A stretch of DNA of 64,000 nucleotides from assembly GCA_910578175.1 (NCBI GenBank), contig CAJTPF010000003.1, forward strand, positions 91,595 to 155,594. The letters are read 5' to 3'. The notes beneath the pieces were generated by a model that was given only the letters and a program-made list of their open reading frames with translations, was not told where the DNA came from and ran no database searches. This document shows positions 52,360-60,620 of this stretch, in pieces. Every line of letters begins with the position of its first letter. Position 1 is the first letter of the stretch. The translations under genes and the position numbers were made by a program. This stretch comes from an uncultured Lachnospiraceae bacterium (GTDB lineage: Bacteria; Bacillota; Clostridia; Lachnospirales; Lachnospiraceae).

Positions 52360-53460
52360 TCAATTCCATTTTATTATACGGATATCTGAATTGCCGGCAG
52401 TTTCCAATGCATTCACCAGAGATATGATTCCTTCTTTCCATCCGTCCCCGGCATCCGTCACTATGATCACCTTTTCATAAGGCTGCAAGTCATATATATA
52501 GGTAATCCTATTCCTGTCATACAGACTTTTCAGTTCATACCTTTCACGAAACGGATAATCCTCTTCCCGGCTGACGGCAATGGGACTCCTTGTGGTGGCA
52601 TGGCATTTCACCGTTATCCCCATCTTTTCCATCTGGCAGGATAAATATAATGCCGGAAACATAAACTCTTCCGTTCCCAGAACCAATACGGATCCTGCTT
52701 TGGACGCCAGAAAATCTTTTGCCTGGTCCCATAAGCCACGGCAGGCATCCAGGTAATCCCTTCCTTTAACCAGTCTGCGGGCATCGAGGTATCTGCCTGC
52801 CGGAAAGACAGGTACCTGCAGCGGACCTGACGTTATATTGGCTTTGTGATACACGCCGTCTCCTATATAGGTTTCCGCTCTGTTGCCGTATGTATCATGA
52901 TCCGTCCGCACCAGATAATGTATATCAATTCTTTTTTCTTCATATATGCGCCGGGCTTCCGGATTCATTCCGTTTAATACGGATGCAACGGAAAATTTCA
53001 CGCGGTCCGGATACCGCCGCTCTAAAATACCGATAATATTTAATATCGTATTTCCGGTAGTTATTTCATCTTCCGCAAAGATAATGCGGTCTACCTTATC
53101 TATAATATGATCAATATCTTCTTTTACCAGCTTTTGCTCCGTGGCATGGCTGTGGGATTCGGAAAAATACAGGTAACCGACATCCGCTATATTTTCTCTG
53201 GTGGTCTGTATATAATAACTGTCCAGTTCCGCTGCCAGGGCAGCTCCGATTGCGGTAGCAGTTTCTGCAAAGCCGATCAGCAATAACTTTTCTGTCAGAT
53301 AACTCTTCTTTATCAATTCTGCCAGCGCTCCAAACATTTGTAATGCTTCTTTCGGAGATACCGGAATGTGCTTTCCCTGCAGTCGGTTTACAACAAGGTA
53401 TGACCTTTTTTTATTGTTTTCCCGTTTGGCAATTTTGACTAACTCTGTTTCTGTATACAT
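52360..53460 (-). CDS. PRTase with C-terminal TRSP domain (Ter-associated)
   Basis: A 366-residue protein with a phosphoribosyltransferase domain. The PRPP-binding loop is IIFAEDEITTGNTILNI (about 137-153) and LIGFAETATAIGAALAAEL is the front strand. A TRSP-type C-terminal half has VLVLGTEEFMFPALYLS, ATTRSPIAV and VIIVTDAGDGWK. Such PRTase-TRSP proteins belong to the biosynthetic module of Ter systems. ATG at 53460 is preferred with GGAGG thirteen bases upstream, although that spacing is long. The start lies 17 bp after the PIN-like gene stop, so it should share a transcript with the XRE/ImmA genes. Confidence 0.85.
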   Translation of the reverse strand: MYTETELVKIAKRENNKKRSYLVVNRLQGKHIPVSPKEALQMFGALAELIKKSYLTEKLLLIGFAETATAIGAALAAELDSYYIQTTRENIADVGYLYFSESHSHATEQKLVKEDIDHIIDKVDRIIFAEDEITTGNTILNIIGILERRYPDRVKFSVASVLNGMNPEARRIYEEKRIDIHYLVRTDHDTYGNRAETYIGDGVYHKANITSGPLQVPVFPAGRYLDARRLVKGRDYLDACRGLWDQAKDFLASKAGSVLVLGTEEFMFPALYLSCQMEKMGITVKCHATTRSPIAVSREEDYPFRERYELKSLYDRNRITYIYDLQPYEKVIIVTDAGDGWKEGIISLVNALETAGNSDIRIIKWN

Positions 53461-53477
53461 AAACTGTGTATATCCTC

Positions 53478-54410
53478 CTATAAGTATATTTTGATACCTG
53501 TATTGCCTGTTATCTTCTTTGCAAATTCCCCGGAGCTGACAGTTTTTTCGCAAGGCATTAATTCATATTGTTCCGAGCAATATATTTTTATAAATCCACC
53601 TATGCTGCCTGCATTTATTATACTTTCAATCTCATCTTTATTTTCTGTTATATGCTCCTGCACCATTAACTGACATATCTTAGGTGTTGTAATCGCCGAA
53701 ACACAGCGGCGTCCAATATGCTGCTTCACATTTTTTATTACTTTGTCCAATAATGCAATTGCTCCTTTGTCATCCGTTAACAAAATATATTTAAATTCCA
53801 TGATCTCACGTATATTGGAAAGCATATGCATACAGACAGCGGCTAACGTTTCACCCAGATCGTCTCCTGACATTTTTCCCTTTCTCATCTCTCTAAAAAA
53901 TCGCTTTGCCAAAGAACTGTCTTTATTTTCACCAGATATAAATATTTCTTTTTTTAATATAGAATTATTATTTAAAATGGTTTCTATCGTTCCGGTTTTA
54001 GATTTTGCGGTTTTTACGGCAAAGGATAGCATTAAATTGATTTGAGCTATTCCGGAAAAACAGGTATTTAATACATGAAAGGTATCCTCTTCATACATGA
54101 CCAGGATCTTTATTCCATATTGATACATCTTTTCTAAATATCTTATATGTTCCTTCCATAACAGATTATCATTTGAACATAATTCCATAACAATACATCT
54201 GGTAATAACTACAATTCCACCCATTCGTTTTATATATTCAAAAATACATTCCGGATTCAAAATCCTCATATGATTACGAAATGCACAGGCATCATAAAAA
54301 AAGCATCTATCCGCCTGAATAATCGTTCTTGCAATTTCTTCAACATTTGTAATTACATAAGTTTGAATTTCAGCAAAGTTATCGGGAGTATCATGGTAAA
54401 CTTTTTTCAT
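53478..54410 (-). CDS. PIN-like protein of an XRE/ImmA operon
   Basis: A 310-residue protein that carries PIN-like acidic positions in order: FFYDACAFRN (Asp), VVITRCIVMELCS (Glu), SGDDLGETLAAV (Asp/Glu) and ILLTDDKGAIALL (Asp). PIN domains are Mg2+-dependent RNases. The arrangement resembles a PIN core with a large C-terminal addition, although overall similarity is faint. ATG at 54410 has GGGGG eight bases before it; a GTG at 54416 would overlap the upstream stop. It follows the ImmA/IrrE gene directly. It could be a toxin-like RNase or an inactive relative. Confidence 0.55.
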   Translation of the reverse strand: MKKVYHDTPDNFAEIQTYVITNVEEIARTIIQADRCFFYDACAFRNHMRILNPECIFEYIKRMGGIVVITRCIVMELCSNDNLLWKEHIRYLEKMYQYGIKILVMYEEDTFHVLNTCFSGIAQINLMLSFAVKTAKSKTGTIETILNNNSILKKEIFISGENKDSSLAKRFFREMRKGKMSGDDLGETLAAVCMHMLSNIREIMEFKYILLTDDKGAIALLDKVIKNVKQHIGRRCVSAITTPKICQLMVQEHITENKDEIESIINAGSIGGFIKIYCSEQYELMPCEKTVSSGEFAKKITGNTGIKIYL

Positions 54411-54415
54411 ATGCA

Positions 54416-55225
54416 CTACCCCCGTATCTCGTTATAAATCTTCCCCATGTTTTCCAGCACTTTTTGAATTGCGTCTTCTTTTAATATTTCCTTGTTTTTA
54501 CAGTCTCTACCAACAGTTCTTACCAGCTGTTCTAATCTTTTATAATCATCTCTCTTTGTAGGTTTTAATATTTCATCATTCAGCCACAAACGCGAAAATT
54601 CTTTTTCTATTTCAATATTATCCACTTTCAGCAGACGTTCCAGCACATCTCCATCCGGCAATAATCCTAATTCATAACAACGTATAACAACTGCCATATA
54701 CGGCACTTCAAAAACACTCATTAATTTTGCTATTAATGTTACTTCAGTATCCCGTCCATCCTTCTCATTTTCAAATTTCCGAAATACTAATTGAAAACTT
54801 GGATCAGGCATCAACAATATTCCTGCAAAAAGATTGGCCGATAATTCTTCATCATACCTGAAATAATGCTCATTCATGTATAATTCTATTTTTTTCTTAA
54901 AGGATTCCTGCTGATAAAATATATGATATATTTCATGTCCCAAAGCAAAATTAACATTAACTTTTGGCAAAGCAGAATTTAAAAACGTATAACCAAAGAA
55001 ATCACTCTTGTAACAAAGAGCGCCTATTTCCTTATCTTTAAAGGGCATTTCAATTACAAGAAAATTTTTTTTATTAAATAAAGGTCTTGCCATCAACATC
55101 AGATTCGGTAATTCTCTTTCATAATCCATATTCATCTGAGAATAAAATTTTCGTACACAATTTATCATTTTCTGCTGATTTTCGTGATTATAGTCCATTA
55201 TATTCTGAAATCGCTCAAACTTCAT
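54416..55225 (-). CDS. ImmA/IrrE-family metallo-endopeptidase
   Basis: A 269-residue protein with the zinc motif ALGHEIYHIFY (HExxH, about 94-104) and ELSANLFAGILLMP (about 128-141), where the Glu is the likely third ligand. These two blocks define the ImmA/IrrE peptidases, which cleave an XRE-type repressor to release stress or mobile-element genes. The gene begins four bases after the XRE gene stop, the usual ImmA/ImmR arrangement. The C-terminal part (about 150-269) is a helical extension. Confidence 0.92.
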   Translation of the reverse strand: MKFERFQNIMDYNHENQQKMINCVRKFYSQMNMDYERELPNLMLMARPLFNKKNFLVIEMPFKDKEIGALCYKSDFFGYTFLNSALPKVNVNFALGHEIYHIFYQQESFKKKIELYMNEHYFRYDEELSANLFAGILLMPDPSFQLVFRKFENEKDGRDTEVTLIAKLMSVFEVPYMAVVIRCYELGLLPDGDVLERLLKVDNIEIEKEFSRLWLNDEILKPTKRDDYKRLEQLVRTVGRDCKNKEILKEDAIQKVLENMGKIYNEIRG

Positions 55226-55229
55226 CCAA

Positions 55230-55595
55230 TCACCCCATCATTGCATCCATAAATCTGTTCTTTGCACTTAATACTTCATCTACATTTTCTATCAAATCTA
55301 TCAGTTTTTCTGCAAATGCTTCCTGTTCCCTGGTTGGCTCTCCTGCATAACAGACGATCTCCCTGCCCAAAAAATTATTGTAATCCGGTATAAAAAAATC
55401 ATCGGACAAAAAATATTCTGTTTTTTGTCCAAGTGCGTTTGCAATTTTCTCCATATCCAAATCCGTAATATTCTGTGTTCCTGTTAATATGCGAGATAAT
55501 TTATTTTTATCGATACCTGTCTTTAAACTGATGAATGTCTGTTTAATTTTCATCTGTGTCAGATAAGTATTTACATTTTCAATATATTTGCTCAT
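55230..55595 (-). CDS. XRE-family transcriptional regulator
   Basis: A 121-residue protein with a helix-turn-helix (KQTFISLKTGIDKNKLSRILTGTQ, about 17-41) of the cro/C1 type followed by ITDLDMEKIANALGQ. A C-terminal region (about 60-121) is the likely site of ImmA-type cleavage. ATG at 55595 has AAAGGAG upstream; the earlier frame start lacks a site. It heads a set of tightly spaced genes: XRE, ImmA/IrrE, PIN-like, PRTase-TRSP and StiP. Confidence 0.92.
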   Translation of the reverse strand: MSKYIENVNTYLTQMKIKQTFISLKTGIDKNKLSRILTGTQNITDLDMEKIANALGQKTEYFLSDDFFIPDYNNFLGREIVCYAGEPTREQEAFAEKLIDLIENVDEVLSAKNRFMDAMMG

Positions 55596-55651
55596 GGCAG
55601 CAACTCCTTTTCTTTCTTTATCTCTCATATATTTTTCACTTCTATATAAAT

Positions 55652-55679
55652 ATTATACATTATTCTCATAATAACGCAA
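55652..55679 (-). promoter_or_regulatory. Promoter with dyad upstream of the XRE gene
   Basis: On the minus strand, -35 TTGCGT (55679-55674), 16-bp spacer, -10 TATAAT (55657-55652). The spacer holds TTATTATGAGAATAA with inverted TTATT/AATAA arms, suitable as an autoregulatory XRE operator. Confidence 0.6.
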
Positions 55680-55804
55680 CGCTTTTATCTTATTTTATGA
55701 GATTTAAATCAGGTTATTTCTAAATTTCTATATCATAAGGGTGATTTTATGCAAACAATCTTGTTATTCAATATATTCCTGTTTTAAAAATATATTGCAC
55801 TCCA

Positions 55805-55844
55805 AAGCGGCGGTACAACCAATCATAAGACTGTACCGCCGCTT
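55805..55844. terminator. GC-rich hairpin between the DHHW and XRE genes
   Basis: AAGCGGCGGTACA (55805-55817) pairs with TGTACCGCCGCTT (55832-55844) around 14 bases, without a T run. It lies after the DHHW stop and probably terminates that transcript. Confidence 0.55.
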
Positions 55845-55883
55845 CTATATACTTTCAAATAAAAAAAAATCATTTTTCTTATA

Positions 55884-56984
55884 TCATTTAATTGTAATAC
55901 TGTTATTTAATACAGTAGTACTATACAAAAACAACACATCCTGATTTTTAAAGGTCAGAAATCGCTCCAGCATATTCGGCGACATATAGCGGATATCCGC
56001 CAGAGTAATTTTTTCATATCCTTCCGCAAGAAGGGGCGCCAGGCTGCTGCCAAAAGAATCCCTGAATATTATAAGCTCTTTTCCATTGGAGACTGACGGA
56101 TTTTCAATAGTCAGCAGGGATTTTGAACCGGACAGAAACATTTCATAGGCATCATTTCCGTCCAGTTTTTCCAGATCATAGACCGGCAGATACGTATCGG
56201 TTTCGTAATCATAGACCCTGCACCGGTTCAGCATCTGATTATCAAGATAATATATTTTATCTGCCGGAAGGGGCAGCGCCGACTGTCCGTAATATACACC
56301 GTAAAAAGGTTTCTCAGCTTTTTTTTCCACATATTCCCCTTTCAGCGATACTCCCATTGCCGAAGCCAAATGTACGGCAACATCAAATATTTTTTCCTGC
56401 CGCCAATGGGTATCCGTACGGTAATAGTCAGATAATTCCAAATGATCGCTGATATCAATGTAATCGGCAAAATCCATTTGCGATCTTATTTCATCAATAA
56501 ACGCTCCGTAGTCCATGGAAGGATAACCGTTAGCCTTTGCCATAAAATAGTTTTTATCCGGAATAACGGAAAGGTATACTTTCATGTCTGTTCCGGCAAT
56601 GAACCGCTCATAAACAAATCGAAAACGGTCGGTCGCATACCCAATGGATTCCTTATCCATGGGATATTCCAGTTTGGATGCATATCCGTCTTTAATATAG
56701 ATGTCATGGTTATCCTTTTGCCTGAAAATATAAAAGGAAGTTACCGCTTTTACCGTTCGAAACCCGTCCCGCATCGGAAAATGGTCCAGCGTATATTTTT
56801 CAAAGGAAGACATAAACTCTCCCGACAGAACGGTTTCCATGTTTAGAGCCGGAAATTCCGCAAGCTGCCTGCGTTCGCTGACAGATTCCTTTTCATCGGG
56901 CTTCAGCACGCTCCAGACAGAAAAACCCAGCAGGAAAACCGCCGTTATCAGAATAAGCAAAATATTTTTTATTTTTGTGGGCAT
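55884..56984 (-). CDS. DHHW/AlgX-like O-acetyltransfer protein
   Basis: A 366-residue protein with an N-terminal signal anchor (about 5-24) and an extracellular domain. Blocks are DHFPMRDGFRTVKA, LSVIPDKNYFMA and YYRTDTHWRQEKIF, where the Asp-x-His pair is the DHHW signature. The C-terminus has LIIFRDSFGSSLAPLL, a likely SGNH-type serine motif. AlgX/AlgJ-type proteins transfer acetyl groups to polysaccharides outside the cell. It follows the MBOAT gene by 13 bp, the usual partner. ATG at 56984 has GGGAGG; the extra N-terminal frame is rejected. Confidence 0.88.
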   Translation of the reverse strand: MPTKIKNILLILITAVFLLGFSVWSVLKPDEKESVSERRQLAEFPALNMETVLSGEFMSSFEKYTLDHFPMRDGFRTVKAVTSFYIFRQKDNHDIYIKDGYASKLEYPMDKESIGYATDRFRFVYERFIAGTDMKVYLSVIPDKNYFMAKANGYPSMDYGAFIDEIRSQMDFADYIDISDHLELSDYYRTDTHWRQEKIFDVAVHLASAMGVSLKGEYVEKKAEKPFYGVYYGQSALPLPADKIYYLDNQMLNRCRVYDYETDTYLPVYDLEKLDGNDAYEMFLSGSKSLLTIENPSVSNGKELIIFRDSFGSSLAPLLAEGYEKITLADIRYMSPNMLERFLTFKNQDVLFLYSTTVLNNSITIK

Positions 56985-56997
56985 TGGATATTCCTCC

Positions 56998-58404
56998 CTA
57001 AAATCTGAAATATAAAAACGGATTAAACGAACCGTCAATCAAATATGCGGTACAGACAGCCAGCAAAGCCGTCAGATAAACCAGTTCAAATACATTTAGA
57101 ACCGGAGTTCCGTATTTCCGCTGACGGATTTTACGGATGATCCCCGCCATCAGAGGAGTTGCTGCTATGATCGCTATCACCAGGATAACCCCGTAACTCT
57201 TCAGATAATAAATACTCTCAAAAGATACAGCCGGCAGTGCCGAGAATCCCAGCATGGCGCTTATGGCAGATAACGCTTCTCCTGCTCCGGCAGCATCGAA
57301 AATAACAAAACTTATGGTCACCAGAAACAATGTATATATATGTTTAAGGAAACGGAATTTTAACCGATTGAGTATCTTTAACAGCCAAAGCTTTTCCGCC
57401 ATCAGCAATACCGCAAACAGAATTCCCCAAAGAACAAAATTCCATTCGGCGCCATGCCAGAACCCCGTCGCCATCCATACAATAAAAATATTAAACAGCC
57501 AGCGGAATCTGCTTCCCCTGTTTCCGCCCAACGGTATATAGAGGTAATCCCGGAACCAAGTACCCAGAGACATATGCCATCTTCTCCAGAACTCCGTTAT
57601 GCTTTCGGATATATACGGATAGTTGAAATTTTCCGGAAAATGAAATCCAAACACCCGGCCAAGGCCGATAGCCATGTCACTGTATCCGGAAAAATCAAAA
57701 TATACATGCAGCATATATGCAATGGCATAAAGCCAGAGAAACAGAACAGACTTTTCCTGCGAGGCTTTGTAAATGGAAACAAGCTCTCCGAGAATATTGG
57801 CTATCAGTATTTTTTTCGACAACCCCATAAGAAATCTGCGGATTCCGATAGCAATATCATCTATACTGTGTTTCCGGTTTTCAAGCTGTCCGGCAATATC
57901 CGTATATCTGACGATAGGTCCGGCAATTAACTGGGGAAACATTGCAATATATGCCGCCAGATTAATGTAGTTTTTTTGTGCTTCTGTATCACCGCGATAA
58001 ACGTCTATCACATAACTTAATATCTGAAACGTATAAAAACTGATTCCGATGGGCAGTGCGATCTTTAACAGAGGGATTGACAGTCCTGTGGCCGCATTGA
58101 AATTCCGGATAAAGAAATCCGCATACTTACAATATCCCAGCAGTCCAAGACTAATGAGAACGGAAGTGGCCAAAAATAGTTTCGACCACTTCCTTTGATG
58201 ATATTTCTCAATCAGAATTCCAAATATATATCCCTGTGTTATGGAAATCAGCATAAAGATCAGATATTCCGGTTCTCCCCATGCGTAGAAGAAAAGACTG
58301 GCAAAAAGAATGACGCTGTTCTTCAGACATTTCGGTACTGCAAAATACAGCAGAATGACGCCGGGAAGAAAGTAATACAGAAACGGGATACTTGAAAATA
58401 ACAT
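56998..58404 (-). CDS. MBOAT-family O-acyltransferase (AlgI/DltB-like)
   Basis: A 468-residue polytopic protein (about 10 membrane segments) with SITEFWRRWHMSLGTWFRDYLYIPLGG and WMATGFWHGAEWNFVLWG (catalytic His). AlgI-type MBOAT proteins pass acyl groups across the membrane to the extracellular partner. With the adjacent DHHW protein it forms a two-component O-acetylation system for cell-surface glycan. The substrate glycan is unknown. ATG at 58404 has GGAG upstream. Confidence 0.94.
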   Translation of the reverse strand: MLFSSIPFLYYFLPGVILLYFAVPKCLKNSVILFASLFFYAWGEPEYLIFMLISITQGYIFGILIEKYHQRKWSKLFLATSVLISLGLLGYCKYADFFIRNFNAATGLSIPLLKIALPIGISFYTFQILSYVIDVYRGDTEAQKNYINLAAYIAMFPQLIAGPIVRYTDIAGQLENRKHSIDDIAIGIRRFLMGLSKKILIANILGELVSIYKASQEKSVLFLWLYAIAYMLHVYFDFSGYSDMAIGLGRVFGFHFPENFNYPYISESITEFWRRWHMSLGTWFRDYLYIPLGGNRGSRFRWLFNIFIVWMATGFWHGAEWNFVLWGILFAVLLMAEKLWLLKILNRLKFRFLKHIYTLFLVTISFVIFDAAGAGEALSAISAMLGFSALPAVSFESIYYLKSYGVILVIAIIAATPLMAGIIRKIRQRKYGTPVLNVFELVYLTALLAVCTAYLIDGSFNPFLYFRF

Positions 58405-58424
58405 CTCGTGACTCCGTTCTTTAA

Positions 58425-59054
58425 TTATTGAATCGGCTCATCAATCACAACTTGTGCGGAAGAGCAGGCTGCAGTCAGTTTTGTTTTAAACGTCTCTACG
58501 ATTCCATTCTCTCCGAAAAATGATACAATGTAATCATCTACAGTCACAACCACCAGCTTATCCGGAAATCCACAAATCCACTGTCTCTGCATGATATTAT
58601 CCTTTAATGATCCGGTTATCGCTGAAATGTCATCTGCATTTTTTACATGATATGCGGCACAGGTAAAGGTATTGGCATTCATCATATGAATCAAAGATGC
58701 AGCGGCATCGATCTTGTCGGCCTCAGCCGGAGGAAATCCAAAGGAAGTATCCAGCAGTGCAGAGTCTGTAACTCCATGCTCTCCCGGCGCATCCATTACC
58801 ATTTTATCTTCTGTCATTTCTCCACCGGCAGCGGAAAACTTTTCCTCGTCTTTATATGTGCTCCATACTGTATTCAGCAAATCCAGAGGACTCTTGATCT
58901 CTGACTGGTTGTCTGACTGGTCTTTTCCGGAAGTCTGCTGGTTATCTGAATTCTTATCCGTGGTACCTTTCTCTGAATCCTTTTTACTTCCTCCACATGC
59001 AGTAAGTGATAATATGCATAAAGCTGATAAAAGTATTACTAAAAATTTTTTCAT
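58425..59054 (-). CDS. Lipoprotein of the MBOAT/DHHW locus
   Basis: A 209-residue lipoprotein with signal peptide ending at Cys20 (LTAC), a Lys/Asp/Gln/Ser linker (about 22-52), and a globular domain. The domain has SPLDLLNTVWSTYKDEEKF, LLDTSFGFPPAEADKID and LVVVTVDDYIVSFFGENG. It ends 20 bp before the MBOAT start and may be in the same transcript. No recognised family. ATG at 59054 starts the signal peptide and has AAAGG; the earlier frame start is rejected. Confidence 0.75.
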   Translation of the reverse strand: MKKFLVILLSALCILSLTACGGSKKDSEKGTTDKNSDNQQTSGKDQSDNQSEIKSPLDLLNTVWSTYKDEEKFSAAGGEMTEDKMVMDAPGEHGVTDSALLDTSFGFPPAEADKIDAAASLIHMMNANTFTCAAYHVKNADDISAITGSLKDNIMQRQWICGFPDKLVVVTVDDYIVSFFGENGIVETFKTKLTAACSSAQVVIDEPIQ

Positions 59055-59174
59055 GTTGTTACCTTTGCATATCGCAGACAACTCTGCGATACTGCCCTGA
59101 TCATCCGGTTGAAAGAAGGGCAGTCTGCAATTTTACCTTTCTTATATTAATTTCTTTCAACCTTTTTCTTCACA

Positions 59175-59717
59175 TCATTGTTTTGTTAATATCCAATTTT
59201 CTGAATTTTTATCATACGAAAGCACCAGAACCGTATTGTCATTCTTCAGCCGCAGCTGATATGACTCACTGATTTCCGCATCTTCTATCACCCATCGGAC
59301 ATTGACAGATCCGGCAGCCATATAATACTGACCGATACACAATACTTCATCTGTCTTTGGGGAACTGACTTCTATTGTCCCGTCTGATGCATGAATACTG
59401 GAATTCCCATTGATATGCATTTCAACAGGAACCACGATAGCCTGAGAATTGGTCTGACGCATATCGGATGACAGCTTTGCAGGAACATCGATAAAAACCG
59501 GCTCGTCTGAAACAGCATTTCCATATATTAGAATTTTCATTTCACCCTTATGCTGTGTCGACAGTATAGCAAAAAATAGTGCTATCAAACATGCTTCCGC
59601 CGCACATATATAAATCCATTTCTTCTTTATATGTCCGGAAACAGTATTAGTATGTGCAGAAACTATCAATTCATCATCTATACCTGTAAGTGCTTTTGCC
59701 ATTACTTCATTTTTCAT
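59175..59717 (-). CDS. ECF sigma factor partner, probable membrane anti-sigma factor
   Basis: A 180-residue protein with a cytoplasmic N-terminus (about 1-33), one membrane segment (WIYICAAEACLIALFFAILS) and an extracellular beta-rich domain. The start overlaps the sigma gene stop by 11 bases, so translation is coupled. The layout matches membrane-anchored anti-sigma factors, although the short N-terminal part lacks a recognisable zinc-type motif. ATG at 59717 has AAAGGAGGG upstream. A repressing role is inferred from context. Confidence 0.65.
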   Translation of the reverse strand: MKNEVMAKALTGIDDELIVSAHTNTVSGHIKKKWIYICAAEACLIALFFAILSTQHKGEMKILIYGNAVSDEPVFIDVPAKLSSDMRQTNSQAIVVPVEMHINGNSSIHASDGTIEVSSPKTDEVLCIGQYYMAAGSVNVRWVIEDAEISESYQLRLKNDNTVLVLSYDKNSENWILTKQ

Positions 59718-60270
59718 AATAACCCTCCTTTTCCAAATGAAGCCGCAAGCGGGTTCTCGCTCTCATTAACATGGATTTAATCTTACTCTGACTGTATCCA
59801 AACCGATTGGAAATATCTTCAATGGAGTCGCAGTAAAAATATCTGCAGATAAACACATTCCGCACGTTAGTCTTTTGTGCATATAAAAAACTATTAATGC
59901 TTTTACCAAGCGCCGCGATTTCCAGTTCATCTTCCACCGTAATTCCTGACGGAGTACAAATACTGAGTTCATCAAGAGATACCGCAAATTCTCCCGCTCC
60001 GCGTTTGCGGGTATGCTTCGCTTTATATTTATTCAGGGCAAGATTCCGGGATAGTTTCCCCAGAAAGGCCTTAAGAGATTTCGGCCGGTTTGGCGGTATG
60101 GATTTCCACGCCTGTAAATATGTATCATTTACATTTTCCTCACTGTCAGAAAAATCCGACAGGATATTTCGGGATATTTTCATACAATACCCGCCATATT
60201 TGTCAGCAGTTTCTTTGATAGCCTGTTCGTTCCGCTGCCAATATAAATCGACGATTCTGCTATCGTCCAT
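59707..60270 (-). CDS. ECF-family RNA polymerase sigma factor
   Basis: A 187-residue ECF sigma factor. Region 2 shows LYWQRNEQAIKETADKYGGY and NVNDTYLQAWKSIPPNRPKSL; region 4 shows NVFICRYFYCDSIEDISNRFGYSQSKIKSMLMRARTRL. It is typical in length. A candidate ECF-type promoter (GCAACC, 16 bp, GTC) lies directly upstream, which suggests autoregulation. The gene overlaps its downstream membrane partner. Confidence 0.93.
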   Translation of the reverse strand: MDDSRIVDLYWQRNEQAIKETADKYGGYCMKISRNILSDFSDSEENVNDTYLQAWKSIPPNRPKSLKAFLGKLSRNLALNKYKAKHTRKRGAGEFAVSLDELSICTPSGITVEDELEIAALGKSINSFLYAQKTNVRNVFICRYFYCDSIEDISNRFGYSQSKIKSMLMRARTRLRLHLEKEGYYEK

Positions 60271-60303
60271 ATGTGTTCTCCTTTCTCAAAAGTGCCATCA
60301 CTA

Positions 60304-60333
60304 TAATAGACAACTTTTAAATGAAATGGTTGC
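60304..60333 (-). promoter_or_regulatory. Candidate ECF-type autoregulatory promoter
   Basis: On the minus strand, -35 GCAACC (60333-60328), 16-bp spacer, -10 GTC (60311-60309), about 35 bp before the ECF start. The form matches ECF promoters with an AAC -35 core and GTC -10 element. Confidence 0.55.
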
Positions 60334-60348
60334 ATATGTTTATAATTT

Positions 60349-60531
60349 TTACTTCCCCAGATCCATTTTTCCATAAATCATGCTGTAATAATATACGTGT
60401 TCCCCATCATCAATTGTATAATTTATAAAACTGTCCGTCAATCCACCGTTTGAATCCGCAAGATTTCTCACATTCCCATGCCCGTTATACAGATACCACA
60501 GGACATCACCTGTTCTTTGAATTTGACTTAC
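60349..60531 (-). pseudogene. Rhs-repeat protein remnant
   Basis: The minus strand contains about 60 codons without a start codon or ribosome site, ending in TAA (60349-60351). The translation includes TGDVLWYLYNGHGNVRNLAD and GGLTDSF, the YD/Rhs repeat signature, and continues to YYYSMIYGKM. It has no preceding Rhs core in this window, so it is the fragment of a larger Rhs polymorphic toxin gene. The rest of the 60271-60620 interval holds the ECF promoter and no other gene. Confidence 0.75.
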
Positions 60532-60620
60532 TCATCCTATCACAGGTGGCTTTTTATAATATCAACATCTTAATGCTTACTCTATTCACCCCGGTATAGT
60601 TAAGGAATTAGAGCTTTCAT

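Noticed and set aside
59091..59124. Hairpin between the lipoprotein and the ECF partner gene as a terminator
   Set aside because: ACTGCCCT/AGGGCAGT arms are short with a long loop and no T run, so I do not list it.
60180..60374. Short ORF overlapping the ECF gene and the Rhs remnant
   Set aside because: It reads a different frame from the Rhs remnant and the ECF gene and has no ribosome site.
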